64,000 bases of DNA from Pantoea sp. Mb-10 (GTDB lineage Bacteria; Pseudomonadota; Gammaproteobacteria; Enterobacterales; Enterobacteriaceae), in assembly GCF_021272205.1 (NCBI RefSeq), contig NZ_JAJSDX010000007.1, forward strand, positions 224,768 to 288,767, read 5' to 3'. The translations under genes were made by a program, and so were the position numbers. This document shows positions 46,774 through 55,516 of this stretch, in pieces. A model generated the notes under the pieces. That model did not search any database, was not told where the DNA came from, and worked only from the letters and a program-made list of their open reading frames with translations. How positions within the stretch are numbered: position 1 is the stretch's first letter; every line of letters starts with the position of its first letter.

Positions 46774-47187
46774 GTGTCTGATAAAGAGCTGGCTTCAGCC
46801 GGATACAGTGATCGCATCTGCTTCAATTACAGTGATTTTCTCTCTGCCTCATGCAAAAAACGCTGGAGCTTCGTTGACGCCATCTATGGGGTCATGCCCA
46901 TTTTCGGCATGGTGACGCGTAAGTCAACGCACAACTTACCCGCCAGCGACGATCACTTAAAAGATTTAGCGTTGCAAATCATTTCAACGCAGGTCAGCGA
47001 TGAAATCAACATTGCGCGTTTGATTACGCTGGCGGAGCAGCAGCATATCAGCCGCTTCGATATTCAGCTGCCTTATCCTCTTTCTCCCGAACAGCTTGAC
47101 GCTATTCATCAGGAATACCGTAAGCCGCTGAATTTAACACAGCAGGAAGACCTGCTGTGCGTGTCCATTCCGGTCAAACCCCATTAA
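46774..47187 (+). CDS. Hypothetical protein divergent from rstA
   Basis: A 137-residue protein that I do not recognise. It starts at GTG with GAGGAG 7 nt upstream, which decides the start against the longer frame from 46705. It has no signal peptide or clear membrane helix; the middle contains DAIYGVMPIFGMVTRKSTHN and a helical region (DDHLKDLALQIISTQVSDEI, then NIARLITLAEQQHISRFDIQ). The size and pattern resemble small regulatory or interaction proteins, but this is only an impression. It occupies the position of folM-ydgC in E. coli, between rstA and ydgI. Its stop abuts that of convergent ydgI with no gap. Confidence 0.65.
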   Translation: MSDKELASAGYSDRICFNYSDFLSASCKKRWSFVDAIYGVMPIFGMVTRKSTHNLPASDDHLKDLALQIISTQVSDEINIARLITLAEQQHISRFDIQLPYPLSPEQLDAIHQEYRKPLNLTQQEDLLCVSIPVKPH

Positions 47188-48579
47188 TCACTGTGTCAGC
47201 TGCCACAGCGCGGGCAGCGACGCGGCAATCAGCAGCACAATCGCTATGCGTTCCAGCGGGTTTAGCGCGCGGTCAGCACGATTGCCGCGCCGCGCATAAA
47301 GGAACAGCAGCAGGCCCGGCGCGTACAAGACCACCGACAGCAGCAGATGCAGCGGCCCAGAGGCATACAGCAGCCAGATGCCATAAACGCTGGCCCCCAC
47401 GCCAGTAAACAGTGCCACGGGTTGCTGCTGCTCACGCGCCACTTTGACCAGATACAATCCCACCAGTAAATAGGGCACCAGGATCATCTCGGATGCGATG
47501 GTCAGCAGGGTGTTGTAATCCGCGCCGGTCACGGCGATGAGAATCAGGCAGATCTGGACGCTGCCGTTGGTCAGCCACAGCGATGCCGCAGGAGAATTAT
47601 GCCGATTTTGCCGTGCGATGCTGCGCGGAAACGCGCCCTGCTGTGCAGCCAGAAACGGCACTTCTGCGGCCATGATCGTCCAGCTCAGGTAAGCGCCGCA
47701 CACCGAAACGATCAGGCCGCCGGCGATCACCGCGTCACCCCAATTTCCCAACAGCAAGGTCATCAGGCCGGCCATCGAGGGATTGCGCATCTGCGCCAGC
47801 TCGGCGCGCGGCACCACGCCCAACGAGAGCAGCGTGACCAGTAAATACACCAGCAGCGCGGCCAGCACCGCCAGCAGCGTGGCACGACCCACGTCGCGTT
47901 TATTGCGCGCGCGGGCAGAGACCACCACGGCACCCTCTACGCCAATAAACACCCAGAGGGTGATCAGCATGGTTTCTTTAATCTGCTGCCACAGCGGACG
48001 GCCGAGTTGCAGGCCGTTGAAATCGAAATGGAAGCGATCGTAGTTAAAGGCAAGTGCCGCCAGCACCACAAACAGCAGCAGCGGCACCAGTTTGCCCAAG
48101 GTGGCGAGAATATTGATACTTGCCGCCGTTTGTACACCGCGCAGCACCAGCCAGTGCACCAGCCACAGCAGCACCGAGGCACCCACCATCGCCTGCCAGG
48201 TGTTGCCATCGCCGAATACGACGTGACCGGGTTTATCGGTGAAAAAACTCAGGGCGGAGAACACGATCACCAGATAAGAGACGTTGGCGATCACCGCGCA
48301 CAGCCAGTAGCCCCAGGCGGAGCAAAAGCCCATTAGCTCGCCAAAACCCGCGCGGGCGTAAGTGAAAATGCCGCCGTCCAGGTCTGGTTTTAAGCGTGAC
48401 AGCAGCAGCATCGCCAGCGAGAGAAAAAGGATGCCAACGCCAGTGATCAGCCAGCCAATCAGCAGCGCGGCCGGACCGGCGACCGCGGCCATATTTTGCG
48501 GCAGACTGAACACGCCCGCGCCCAGCATAGAGCTGAGAACCAGCGCAGTCAGCGCGCCGAGGCCTAATTTTTTATCCAA
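47188..48579 (-). CDS. ydgI: APC-family amino acid antiporter YdgI
   Basis: A 463-residue inner-membrane transporter of the arginine/ornithine-type basic amino acid antiporters, with about 12 helices. The start MDKKLGLGALTALVLSSMLG and the segment GFCSAWGYWLCAVIANVSYL are close to E. coli YdgI, as is KETMLITLWVFIGVEGAVVV. Substrate in E. coli is assigned as arginine/ornithine by family only. Its stop codon directly adjoins that of the convergent hypothetical gene. Confidence 0.94.
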   Translation of the reverse strand: MDKKLGLGALTALVLSSMLGAGVFSLPQNMAAVAGPAALLIGWLITGVGILFLSLAMLLLSRLKPDLDGGIFTYARAGFGELMGFCSAWGYWLCAVIANVSYLVIVFSALSFFTDKPGHVVFGDGNTWQAMVGASVLLWLVHWLVLRGVQTAASINILATLGKLVPLLLFVVLAALAFNYDRFHFDFNGLQLGRPLWQQIKETMLITLWVFIGVEGAVVVSARARNKRDVGRATLLAVLAALLVYLLVTLLSLGVVPRAELAQMRNPSMAGLMTLLLGNWGDAVIAGGLIVSVCGAYLSWTIMAAEVPFLAAQQGAFPRSIARQNRHNSPAASLWLTNGSVQICLILIAVTGADYNTLLTIASEMILVPYLLVGLYLVKVAREQQQPVALFTGVGASVYGIWLLYASGPLHLLLSVVLYAPGLLLFLYARRGNRADRALNPLERIAIVLLIAASLPALWQLTQ

Positions 48580-48754
48580 AAAAACCTTCCCGAACAGCGA
48601 ATTGTGCTGGAATTAACCATACCGTTAGCGTGTCGCGTGGTGAATTCAACAAACGGAAACGGAATGCCCTATAAACAGGCGGCAGATTTTACGGAGTGAC
48701 AACAGGGATAGCAATGCAAGAATATGCAAAATTGCGCAGCGATTATGCAGGCGG

Positions 48755-48780
48755 AAAAGCAGGGTGGCTAAGGCCACCCT
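48755..48780 (-). terminator. Terminator of ydgH
   Basis: On the minus strand the perfect stem AGGGTGGC/GCCACCCT with a 4-nt loop is followed by GCTTTTCC. It begins 10 bp after the ydgH stop codon. Confidence 0.75.
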
Positions 48781-48789
48781 GAAGTGACG

Positions 48790-49746
48790 TTACTTGAACA
48801 GATCGGCGGTCACGGTAAGGTTGCCACCGCTTTGGTTCTGCCACTGGCGCGTAATATGGTAGAACTTAGCGCCTTTGTCTGCGGCGCGTTTGGCCGTGGC
48901 TTCAGACACTTCGGTCGGGGTGCCAAAGTGATCCGAGAAGGTGATGGTATCAAACGGCTGCATCTGCGCGGCGGTGACGGCGTTCACTTCCTGCACGCTG
49001 CGACCATCGGCCATGGTAACGGTATAGCGCTGTCCGGTTGAGCTTTGCGTTTCAAAGAAACGGCCCACGCTGCGGCTTGGGGAGTCTGAGGACGCCACGC
49101 CTGGAATGGCCACTTTTTTCGCTTCAGCGCCGCCCGCCGCCAGCGCCGCTTTACCGGCTTCGGAATCTGCTGGCAGGGTGTCAGAAACGTCCTGCACCTT
49201 ACGCTGTGGCGCATCGGCTTTGTATACATACGCCGTGATGTATTGGTTGCCGCCATTATTGGCATCCACCTGACGCACAATAAAGAACGCCGCCGCGCCT
49301 TTGCCTTGCGCTTGCTTCGCAATGGCGTCATTGACGTCTGGCTGGCTGGCGAAGTGGCCGCTGACGGTAACGGTATCAAACGGCTCTAAACGGTAAGCCT
49401 CTGATTTAGGCAGCTCTTTGACGCCACGGAACAAGCGATACTGGGTTTCATCGCTGGCTTTTGGCGCATTGGCTTTATAGAGATCGGCAGTAACGCGCCA
49501 GTTGCCGCCGTTGCCGTTGGTGTCGTTGATGCCCTGGACATAAAACGCATCGGCGCCTTTGGCGTCTGCGGCTTTAGAGATGGCATCGGTGGCATCACCG
49601 ATAGCGTTAAAACGGCCGCTGATATTAATACGTTCGAATGGTTTCAACGCAGCCGCTTGTTCTGGCGTCAGCTCCCGTGCAGCAAAGGCATTGGCCGCCA
49701 GCAGGGATAAGAGGGTTGACGCCAGAATGGTGTTCTTCAGCTTCAT
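48790..49746 (-). CDS. ydgH: YdgH, three-domain DUF1471 periplasmic protein
   Basis: A secreted protein of 318 residues in the YdgH/BhsA/McbA (DUF1471) family, which is stress-induced and affects biofilm and envelope in E. coli. Signal peptide MKLKNTILASTLLSLLAANA. Three domains repeat the pattern with a phrase like FDTVTVSGHF, each followed by SFYHITRQ/AFFIVRQ/AFYVQGI elements and ending in TADLYKA, TAYVYKA and TADLFK. Length agrees with E. coli YdgH (314). The pntAB genes that follow ydgH in E. coli are not next to it here. Confidence 0.95.
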   Translation of the reverse strand: MKLKNTILASTLLSLLAANAFAARELTPEQAAALKPFERINISGRFNAIGDATDAISKAADAKGADAFYVQGINDTNGNGGNWRVTADLYKANAPKASDETQYRLFRGVKELPKSEAYRLEPFDTVTVSGHFASQPDVNDAIAKQAQGKGAAAFFIVRQVDANNGGNQYITAYVYKADAPQRKVQDVSDTLPADSEAGKAALAAGGAEAKKVAIPGVASSDSPSRSVGRFFETQSSTGQRYTVTMADGRSVQEVNAVTAAQMQPFDTITFSDHFGTPTEVSEATAKRAADKGAKFYHITRQWQNQSGGNLTVTADLFK

Positions 49747-50179
49747 AAAAATGATCCTTCGCCTTGCGCAAAATGAGTACGAAAACGTGCTGGACTCTTG
49801 ATGTAAAACAGATTAGCGGCTGATTATTGCATGTAATAATCCAGCTGTCTCAGCCTATTTATGTGCCTTGCGTTGACTTTCAACGTGCTGAATGTGTATG
49901 CGGGGGCGAGAGGGATTTGCCGGCTGGCTCAAGCCCCGCGACGCGAGCGTCAAGCGCAATAAACGTTAACATATTGTTAAAGCATGGTTTTGCTGCGCAT
50001 TGAGGTCAGCATCGTTTTGGGCGCGGCAGACGGGATCGCGTGGCATAGCCGCCTGTGTTAAGCAAACGGTGAATACCGGCTGTAGAGAGTTGGGCTTAGC
50101 GTTTAAAGGGAGCGAAGCGGAAGGCGTGAGCGCACGGGCATGAAGGGAGAAGGGCGACCATCGCGTCGCCCCTGGCGCC
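49747..50179. other. Long intergenic region between ydgH and uspE
   Basis: About 430 bp without a convincing gene. It contains the ydgH promoter region on its left, the exact 15-bp palindrome TTAACATATTGTTAA at 49966-49980, and a hairpin near uspE. Short ORFs here have no ribosome site or protein-like composition. Confidence 0.5.
50152..50171 (-). terminator. Hairpin after uspE
   Basis: The stem GGGCGAC/GTCGCCC with a 6-nt loop lies 8 bp beyond the uspE stop; on the minus strand it is followed by TTCTCCCTTC, a poor U tract. Confidence 0.5.
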
Positions 50180-51136
50180 TTAGTCGTCGTCATCCTCTTC
50201 GTCGTCAAGCACGATGGGCGACTTGAAATCATCGGGCTTGATGGCGAGCAGATCGCAACGCAGGTGATCAATCACCTGCTCGGCGGTATTGCCTAAAAAT
50301 GCGGCAGAGAGCCCGGTGCGCCCAATGGTTCCTAGCACAACGATACCCGCGTCTAATTGGGCCGCGATGTCAGGGATCACTTCCTCGGGCAAGCCTTTTG
50401 CCACGTGCGTGAACTCTTCGCCAATGGAAAACTTCTGCCGCAGCGCTTTCATTGCCACCAGGTGTTGGCCGCGAATAGCATCGTTATAGACGCTGGGGTC
50501 GAAATCAGGCAGCTCAATGGCGATGTTGATGGGCGTCACCGGGTAGGCGCCCACTAAATGCACCTCGGTATGGTTAACCATCTCCGCCAGCTGCGTGGTT
50601 TCGCGGATAAGCTTCTGGTTCAGTTCATCATGGTGCGGCTCTTCGCTGGCCAGGTTAACGGCCACCACGGCTCTCCCGCCTTCCGGCCACGGCTGGTCTT
50701 TCACCATCCATACCGGGCAAGGGCACTTGCGCAGCAAATGCCAATCGGTCGGGGTGAAAATCACGGCTTCCAGGCGATCGTGCTGATGCGCCATTTTTAG
50801 CACCAGGTCGTGCTGATGGGTCATCACTTCCTGAATAATTGCCTCGTAGGGGCGATTATGCCAAACCACTTTAATCTCGATCTCGACGCCGGCCTCCAGA
50901 TAGGCGTGCGCTTGTTCGCGGATCCATTCGGTGCGCTGACTGATGACGCCCTTGCGCATATTGGCGCGCTCATCGGGGGAAAGCAGCGTGGTCATCTCAT
51001 AGGAGAAGTCATAGATGGGCAGGAACGCTTTGATTTTTCCGCCGATACGCTGATTTAAATACACGGCGCGGCGTAGCGCGGGCTGATCGTCCTGCTGGGC
51101 ATCAATAGCCACAAGGATATTTTGGTACCTGGACAT
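50180..51136 (-). CDS. uspE: Universal stress protein UspE
   Basis: A tandem-domain universal stress protein of 318 residues, cytoplasmic, linked to motility, adhesion and DNA-damage tolerance in E. coli. Both Usp domains are visible: [20 protein letters not shown] and the second beginning [20 protein letters not shown]. The C-terminal domain ends with the nucleotide-contact pattern [20 protein letters not shown]. The acidic tail DDEEDDDD is typical. It lies downstream of fnr on the same strand, as in E. coli. Confidence 0.96.
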   Translation of the reverse strand: MSRYQNILVAIDAQQDDQPALRRAVYLNQRIGGKIKAFLPIYDFSYEMTTLLSPDERANMRKGVISQRTEWIREQAHAYLEAGVEIEIKVVWHNRPYEAIIQEVMTHQHDLVLKMAHQHDRLEAVIFTPTDWHLLRKCPCPVWMVKDQPWPEGGRAVVAVNLASEEPHHDELNQKLIRETTQLAEMVNHTEVHLVGAYPVTPINIAIELPDFDPSVYNDAIRGQHLVAMKALRQKFSIGEEFTHVAKGLPEEVIPDIAAQLDAGIVVLGTIGRTGLSAAFLGNTAEQVIDHLRCDLLAIKPDDFKSPIVLDDEEDDDD

Positions 51137-51254
51137 AGGGCACTCTCCTCAAACCGAAGGCGGTGAGAGTAAAGATAGCCTAAGTTATCGCAGCGCAGAA
51201 GGGGGAAAACTATTGCCGGATCAACAAACTCATTCTTGACGATCCGGCAGAGGA

Positions 51255-52007
51255 TTACGCGGCTTGTTCGCTTTGCCCGGCCAGCTCAGCCAGCAGCGCG
51301 TGGTTTTCAATGGTAATGTATTTTCCTTTAACCGCGAGCATGCCGCTTTTCTGGAACCGGCCCAGCAGGCGGCTGATGGTTTCAACGGTCAGGCCGAGAT
51401 AATTACCGATATCACCGCGGGTCATGGTGAGGCGAAATTCGCGTTGGGAAAAACCGCGCTGACCAAAACGCCGCGAAAGATTCCAAATAAAGGCGGCCAG
51501 CCGCTCTTCGGCATTTTTCTTCGACAGCAGTAGAATCATATCCTGATCGCCTTTGATTTCACCGCTCATCAGCCGCATCATCTGCTGGCGCAGCGCGGGC
51601 ATTTTCCCGGAGAGATCGTCCAGCGTCTCAAAAGGGATCTCGCAAACCATGGCCGTTTCCAGCGCTTGGGCAAAGCTGGGGTGATGTGCGCTCATAATCG
51701 CGTCAAATCCCACCAAATCGCCCGCGAGATGAAATCCGGTGATCTGCTCGTCGCCCTGTTCGGTGATGGTGTAGCTTTTGAGCGTACCCGCACGGATGGC
51801 GTACAGCGATTTCAATTCGTCGCCCGCCTTGAACAGCGTTTGTCCTTTCTGAATCGGCTTTTTACGTTCAATAATGTTATCTAATTGATCTAACTCGTGC
51901 TCGTTCAGAGTGAAGGGGATGCAGAGCTGGCTGATACTGCAATCTTGGCAGTGGATAGCACAACCACCCGATTGGATGCGGCGAATGCTGCGTTTTTCCG
52001 GGATCAT
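51255..52007 (-). CDS. fnr: Oxygen-responsive regulator FNR
   Basis: The CRP/FNR-family global regulator of anaerobic metabolism, active as a dimer with an oxygen-labile [4Fe-4S] cluster. The 250-residue protein has the cluster ligands Cys20, Cys23 and Cys29 in [16 protein letters not shown], with the fourth in [11 protein letters not shown] near residue 122. The HTH recognition helix reads [15 protein letters not shown], with the E-xx-SR code that recognises TTGAT. Near-identical to E. coli FNR. fnrS upstream in this window carries a matching FNR site. Confidence 0.98.
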   Translation of the reverse strand: MIPEKRSIRRIQSGGCAIHCQDCSISQLCIPFTLNEHELDQLDNIIERKKPIQKGQTLFKAGDELKSLYAIRAGTLKSYTITEQGDEQITGFHLAGDLVGFDAIMSAHHPSFAQALETAMVCEIPFETLDDLSGKMPALRQQMMRLMSGEIKGDQDMILLLSKKNAEERLAAFIWNLSRRFGQRGFSQREFRLTMTRGDIGNYLGLTVETISRLLGRFQKSGMLAVKGKYITIENHALLAELAGQSEQAA

Positions 52008-52150
52008 AGAGGTTCCCTCATGAAAGATTAACTGCCGCTAATTTTATCATTTTTTGTCCTTTAAGGTAGTGTTACGCGGCAGAAATCCCACAAAAACCCC
52101 ACAAATGGCAGGTATTAAAACGTTCATCGCCGTTAATCAATGCGGTTTTA

Positions 52151-52164
52151 TTGATCGACAACAA
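52151..52164 (+). promoter_or_regulatory. FNR-like half-perfect site upstream of fnr
   Basis: TTGATCGACAACAA differs from TTGATnnnnATCAA at one fixed position. It is about 145 bp upstream of the fnr start codon and a similar distance from divergent smrA. The fnr gene is autoregulated in E. coli, so an autoregulatory role is plausible but unproven. Confidence 0.4.
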
Positions 52165-52294
52165 TTTCATGCTGCTTTTTTCATACAGCAAGGCTGGTTG
52201 AATACCAGCATGTGATCGCGCCTATCCTTTGCTACTATTTTGCTTTTAAGCGTGAAGCCGCCCTCGCTTCACGCCCCTGGCGTGAGAGAACACC

Positions 52295-52861
52295 ATGAAC
52301 CTTGATGATGACGATCTTTTCCGGGAGGCCATGGGCGACGTGACGCCACTCAAAGATTGCGCCAATACCCAATGGTTACGCTCACCCTCTACCAAGCCAC
52401 CGCGTGCACAGCCACATGCCGACCTGCCCGAGAATTTTCTCACCCGTGGCTTTCTTGAGGTGATTCCCCTAACAACGCCGCTGGAATTTAAAGCGGAGGG
52501 CATTCAGCAGGGCGTGCTGGATAAACTGCGTTTAGGGAAGTATCCGCTAGACGCCAGTTTGAATCTGCTGCGTCAGCCAGTAGAGACCTGCCGTCAATCG
52601 CTGTTTAACTTTATGCTCGAAGCGCGTAAGCAGGGATTACGCAATGTGCTGATTATCCACGGAAAGGGCCGTACTGATGATGCACACGCTAACATCGTAC
52701 GCAGCTATTTGGCGCGCTGGCTGCAACAATTTGACGAGGTGCAAACCTTTTGCAGTGCGCAACCGCAGCACGGGGGTGCGGGGGCGCTCTATGTCGGCTT
52801 ACGGAAAACGGAGCAGGCGCGCAGCGATAACCGTGAGCGCCATGCGAAACGCAGCCGCTAA
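52295..52861 (+). CDS. smrA: Smr-domain DNA endonuclease SmrA
   Basis: A 188-residue protein with a C-terminal small MutS-related domain. The Smr core is visible: LDASLNLLRQPVETCRQSLF, then the LxxxHGKG-type motif NVLIIHGKGRTDDAHANIVR. E. coli SmrA (YdaL) nicks DNA in vitro. It is divergent from fnr, as in E. coli, and its last 4 bp overlap the convergent pcaQ gene. Confidence 0.94.
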   Translation: MNLDDDDLFREAMGDVTPLKDCANTQWLRSPSTKPPRAQPHADLPENFLTRGFLEVIPLTTPLEFKAEGIQQGVLDKLRLGKYPLDASLNLLRQPVETCRQSLFNFMLEARKQGLRNVLIIHGKGRTDDAHANIVRSYLARWLQQFDEVQTFCSAQPQHGGAGALYVGLRKTEQARSDNRERHAKRSR

Positions 52862-53778
52862 GTGTGAAATTTACGGATAGTGGCGATCAGCACTTCTGCA
52901 CTCAGGCTCAACGCATGACCGCTGCGGGTAATGATACCCACTGGCTCGCCCGGGCCCGGGGAATGAATGGGCAGGGCGATCACGGCGTTATGGCTCAAAT
53001 CTTCCTTAATTGCACCTGAAGGCACAAACCATACATAGTCATAACGCAGCGCCAGCTGGCGTGCCAGCGAGGTGGATGAGGTTTCCACGCAGTTGGCGGG
53101 CAGCGCGCAGCCTTGTTCATCCAGCATATGCTGCGCCAGTCGGCGCGGCGCGGTGCCCTCGGGCGAAATCACCACAGGCCACTGCATGGCGCGTGACAAT
53201 GTCACATTGTCACACAGGAGCGGGTGCTCAGGCCGCACCACCAACTTCAACGATTCCAAAAACAGCAGCTCGTAGGTGAGGCCCGCCATCATCTCGCTGC
53301 CCGCCATGCGCCCAATACCGATGTCAAACTCACCGGCGCGCAACCCCGCCAGCAGCACATTGTTGTGCAAGGTGGCGACCTGCACCGTGGTATTGGGCTG
53401 CTCCTCATGAAAGCGATCGAGAATTTGTGGCAGCATGCCCATCGCGGCCGTGGTTAACGCGCCAAGTCGAATCACTACCGGCCTGCCGGTGGCAGGTGCC
53501 TGAAAGCTCTGTCCAGCGTGATTGAGCGCATCCAGGACCTTCACTGCGTGCACCAAAAATTGCTCGCCCAACGTCGTGAGCTGGGCGCCGAGTCGGCCAC
53601 GTTCAAACAGCCGTGCGCCTGCCAGCTCCTCAAGTTCATTAAGGGTTTTGGAGAGCGCGGGCTGACTGAGGTTCAGGGTGTCGGCGGCACGGCCTAATGT
53701 GCCTTGCTGCGCAACCGCAACAAAAGTATGTAAGTGGCGCAGGCGAATGCGCTGATTGAAAAGGGCGTTTTTATCCAT
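52858..53778 (-). CDS. pcaQ: LysR-family regulator PcaQ-type
   Basis: A 306-residue LysR regulator. The HTH segment RLRHLHTFVAVAQQGTLGRA, then AADTLNLSQPALSKTLNELE is characteristic of PcaQ/CbbR-like regulators, and the effector domain matches PcaQ, which in other bacteria activates protocatechuate genes on sensing beta-carboxymuconate or similar. The ATG at 53778 (MDKNALFNQRIRLRHLH) is chosen; the frame to 53814 uses a TTG. No protocatechuate enzymes lie nearby; its neighbour across the divergent gap is an aromatic-acid transporter. A candidate operator lies between them. A matS site is inside the gene. Confidence 0.82.
   Translation of the reverse strand: MDKNALFNQRIRLRHLHTFVAVAQQGTLGRAADTLNLSQPALSKTLNELEELAGARLFERGRLGAQLTTLGEQFLVHAVKVLDALNHAGQSFQAPATGRPVVIRLGALTTAAMGMLPQILDRFHEEQPNTTVQVATLHNNVLLAGLRAGEFDIGIGRMAGSEMMAGLTYELLFLESLKLVVRPEHPLLCDNVTLSRAMQWPVVISPEGTAPRRLAQHMLDEQGCALPANCVETSSTSLARQLALRYDYVWFVPSGAIKEDLSHNAVIALPIHSPGPGEPVGIITRSGHALSLSAEVLIATIRKFHT
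53193..53205. other. matS site (MatP binding)
   Basis: GTGACAATGTCAC fits GTGACRNYGTCAC exactly. Third such site in the window; the surrounding TGACAATGTCACATTGTCA forms a larger overlapping palindrome. Confidence 0.75.
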
Positions 53779-53898
53779 GCGTCCATCGTCGTGAAAATGA
53801 CCGCGCTGCGGCAATCAACCAAAAAGGCGTCTGTTAACTTATCTGCAAAATAATATTAACAAAATTAGGCGGTCTTGTCCCAAAAGCTAACGTGTTGA

Positions 53899-53913
53899 AT
53901 AACCAAATGTTAT
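53899..53913 (+). promoter_or_regulatory. Candidate PcaQ operator
   Basis: ATAACCAAATGTTAT is a perfect 5-bp inverted repeat (ATAAC-N5-GTTAT) with the T-N11-A shape of LysR sites. The left half ATAACC equals the half-site reported for PcaQ (ATAACC-N4-GGTTAA); the right half is partial. It lies in the pcaQ-transporter divergent gap about 58 bp before the predicted transporter start site, the usual activator position. Confidence 0.5.
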
Positions 53914-53929
53914 AGAATTGAGCCGAGTC

Positions 53930-53957
53930 TTGAGTCAATAAGCCTTTTTAATATCAT
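53930..53957 (+). promoter_or_regulatory. Candidate promoter of the aromatic-acid transporter
   Basis: TTGAGT (53930-53935) and TATCAT (53952-53957) with a 16-bp spacer; transcription would start near 53964 and give a leader of about 130 nt. Confidence 0.4.
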
Positions 53958-54027
53958 ATGCTTAGCATGGATAAATTTGAATAATTCTCACTTAGCCTTA
54001 AAAAGGCTGCCGGTTAATGTTAACGAT

Positions 54028-54053
54028 GCGCTATCATAAGCGCCGTTTTTTTT
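54028..54053 (+). terminator. Terminator-like element in the transporter leader
   Basis: A short stem GCGCT/AGCGC with an ATCATA loop is followed by CG and eight T, ending 41 bp before the transporter start codon. An upstream stem AGCCTT/AAGGCT (53994-54008) could compete or cooperate. Either an attenuator, or the 3' end of a roughly 90-nt sRNA. Confidence 0.4.
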
Positions 54054-54094
54054 ACCAAAATTGATGACCACGATGAACCTCCAGGAGTTAATCT

Positions 54095-55429
54095 GTGACC
54101 CGCGTTGAAGCCGTAGACGTTCGCCAGCTCATCAACAGGAGTGCACTTACCGGCTGGCAAAAGCGGCTGATTGCACTGTGCTTTATTGTGGTTGCGCTGG
54201 ACGGCATGGACATCGCCCTGATGGGGTTTATCGCGCCTGCATTGAAAGCGAGTTGGGGCGTCAGCAATCACGAGCTGGGCGTGGTGATAAGCGCAGCCTT
54301 GATCGGTTTGGCACTGGGCGCGATGGTGGCGGGGCCGTTGGCGGACCGTTATGGTCGACGCGTTATGATTCTACTGAGCGTGGCCTTTTTTGGCGTCTGG
54401 ACCTTGGCGACCGCCTCGGCGCAGAACATTGAGCAGATGATGCTGTTTCGCTTTCTCACCGGCCTTGGGCTGGGTGCGGCGATGCCTAACGTTGGCACGC
54501 TGGTGGCGGAATATGCGCCTGAACGGCGGCGTTCCTTTCTGATCACCGTGGTTTTTTGCGGCTTTACTTTTGGTGCGGCGTCAGGCGGGTTCGCCGCCTC
54601 GTGGTTGCTGCCCCGCTATGGCTGGCACGCCGTGATGTTGATGGGCGGCGTGCTGCCGCTGCTGGTACTGCCTTTGTTGCTGCGAGGCTTGCCTGAATCG
54701 GTGCGCTTCCTCATCAGCCGCCGCGCACCGGCTGCCCGCATCCATACCCTGCTCGAACGCATGCATCCCGGGCTGATTCAGCCTGACAGTCACTACACCT
54801 CAACCGAGCCACCAGGCACGCGCAGCGGGGCGGTCGCGACCGTGATGTCTCGCCGTTACCTGTTTGGCAGCGTGATGCTGTGGGGCAGCTACTTTATGGG
54901 GCTGTTTTTAGTCTATTTGATTGGCAGCTGGATGCCTTCGTTGATCAGCACCCTGGGCATGTCCGTCACGCAAGCCGCCATTGTTACCGCCATGTATCAG
55001 GCTGGCGGCACGTTAGGGTCGCTGTTTGCTGGCTGGTTGATGGATCGCATCAATGCCAATATTGCCTTGGGCATCATCTATTTTTGTGGCGGTATTGCCA
55101 TTGTCGCGCTGGGCTATTCGCCGGCGGAAGTGGGCTTAATGAGCGGCATCGCTTTCCTCAGTGGTTTCTGCTTCAACGGCGCTAACACCGGGATGAATGC
55201 CTTGTCCGCCAGTTTTTACCCAACGCACGCGCGAGCGACAGGATCGAGCTGGATGCACGGTGTCGGGCGGGTCGGCGCCATCCTCAGCGCCTTCGTCGGG
55301 GCGGAATTGCTGTCGCTCGGCTGGGCATTCAGTGAAATTTTTCTGCTCTTGGCGCTGCCTGCGGCGCTGACTACGCTGATGCTGCTGCTTAAGTGGCGCT
55401 TCGCTGCGCCGCCGTCCGCTGCTGATTGA
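54095..55429 (+). CDS. Aromatic acid:H+ symporter (AAHS/PcaK-type MFS transporter)
   Basis: A 444-residue major-facilitator protein with 12 predicted helices. The helix-1 motif ALDGMDIALMGFIAPAL and the loop 2-3 motif GPLADRYGRRVMILLS match the aromatic acid:proton symporter family (PcaK, BenK, MhpT), which imports benzoate-type and hydroxybenzoate-type acids. It starts at GTG with AGGAG 7 nt upstream. Divergent from pcaQ, so probably its target. The matching catabolic genes are absent from this window, so the substrate cannot be fixed. Confidence 0.85.
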   Translation: MTRVEAVDVRQLINRSALTGWQKRLIALCFIVVALDGMDIALMGFIAPALKASWGVSNHELGVVISAALIGLALGAMVAGPLADRYGRRVMILLSVAFFGVWTLATASAQNIEQMMLFRFLTGLGLGAAMPNVGTLVAEYAPERRRSFLITVVFCGFTFGAASGGFAASWLLPRYGWHAVMLMGGVLPLLVLPLLLRGLPESVRFLISRRAPAARIHTLLERMHPGLIQPDSHYTSTEPPGTRSGAVATVMSRRYLFGSVMLWGSYFMGLFLVYLIGSWMPSLISTLGMSVTQAAIVTAMYQAGGTLGSLFAGWLMDRINANIALGIIYFCGGIAIVALGYSPAEVGLMSGIAFLSGFCFNGANTGMNALSASFYPTHARATGSSWMHGVGRVGAILSAFVGAELLSLGWAFSEIFLLLALPAALTTLMLLLKWRFAAPPSAAD

Positions 55430-55516
55430 CAGGCCGATCACAGTTCCACGAAATTCTCACCCGCGGCTAACCGGTTGATCTACAGTAGCAGCAACCGCTA
55501 GCCCGAGGTGATAACC

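Noticed and set aside
46616-52976. KOPS-like octamers (GGGNAGGG) at 46616 and 52969, also 2360, with one reverse at 57761
   Set aside because: They match the FtsK-orienting motif, but four in 64 kb with mixed orientation is too few to infer direction toward dif.
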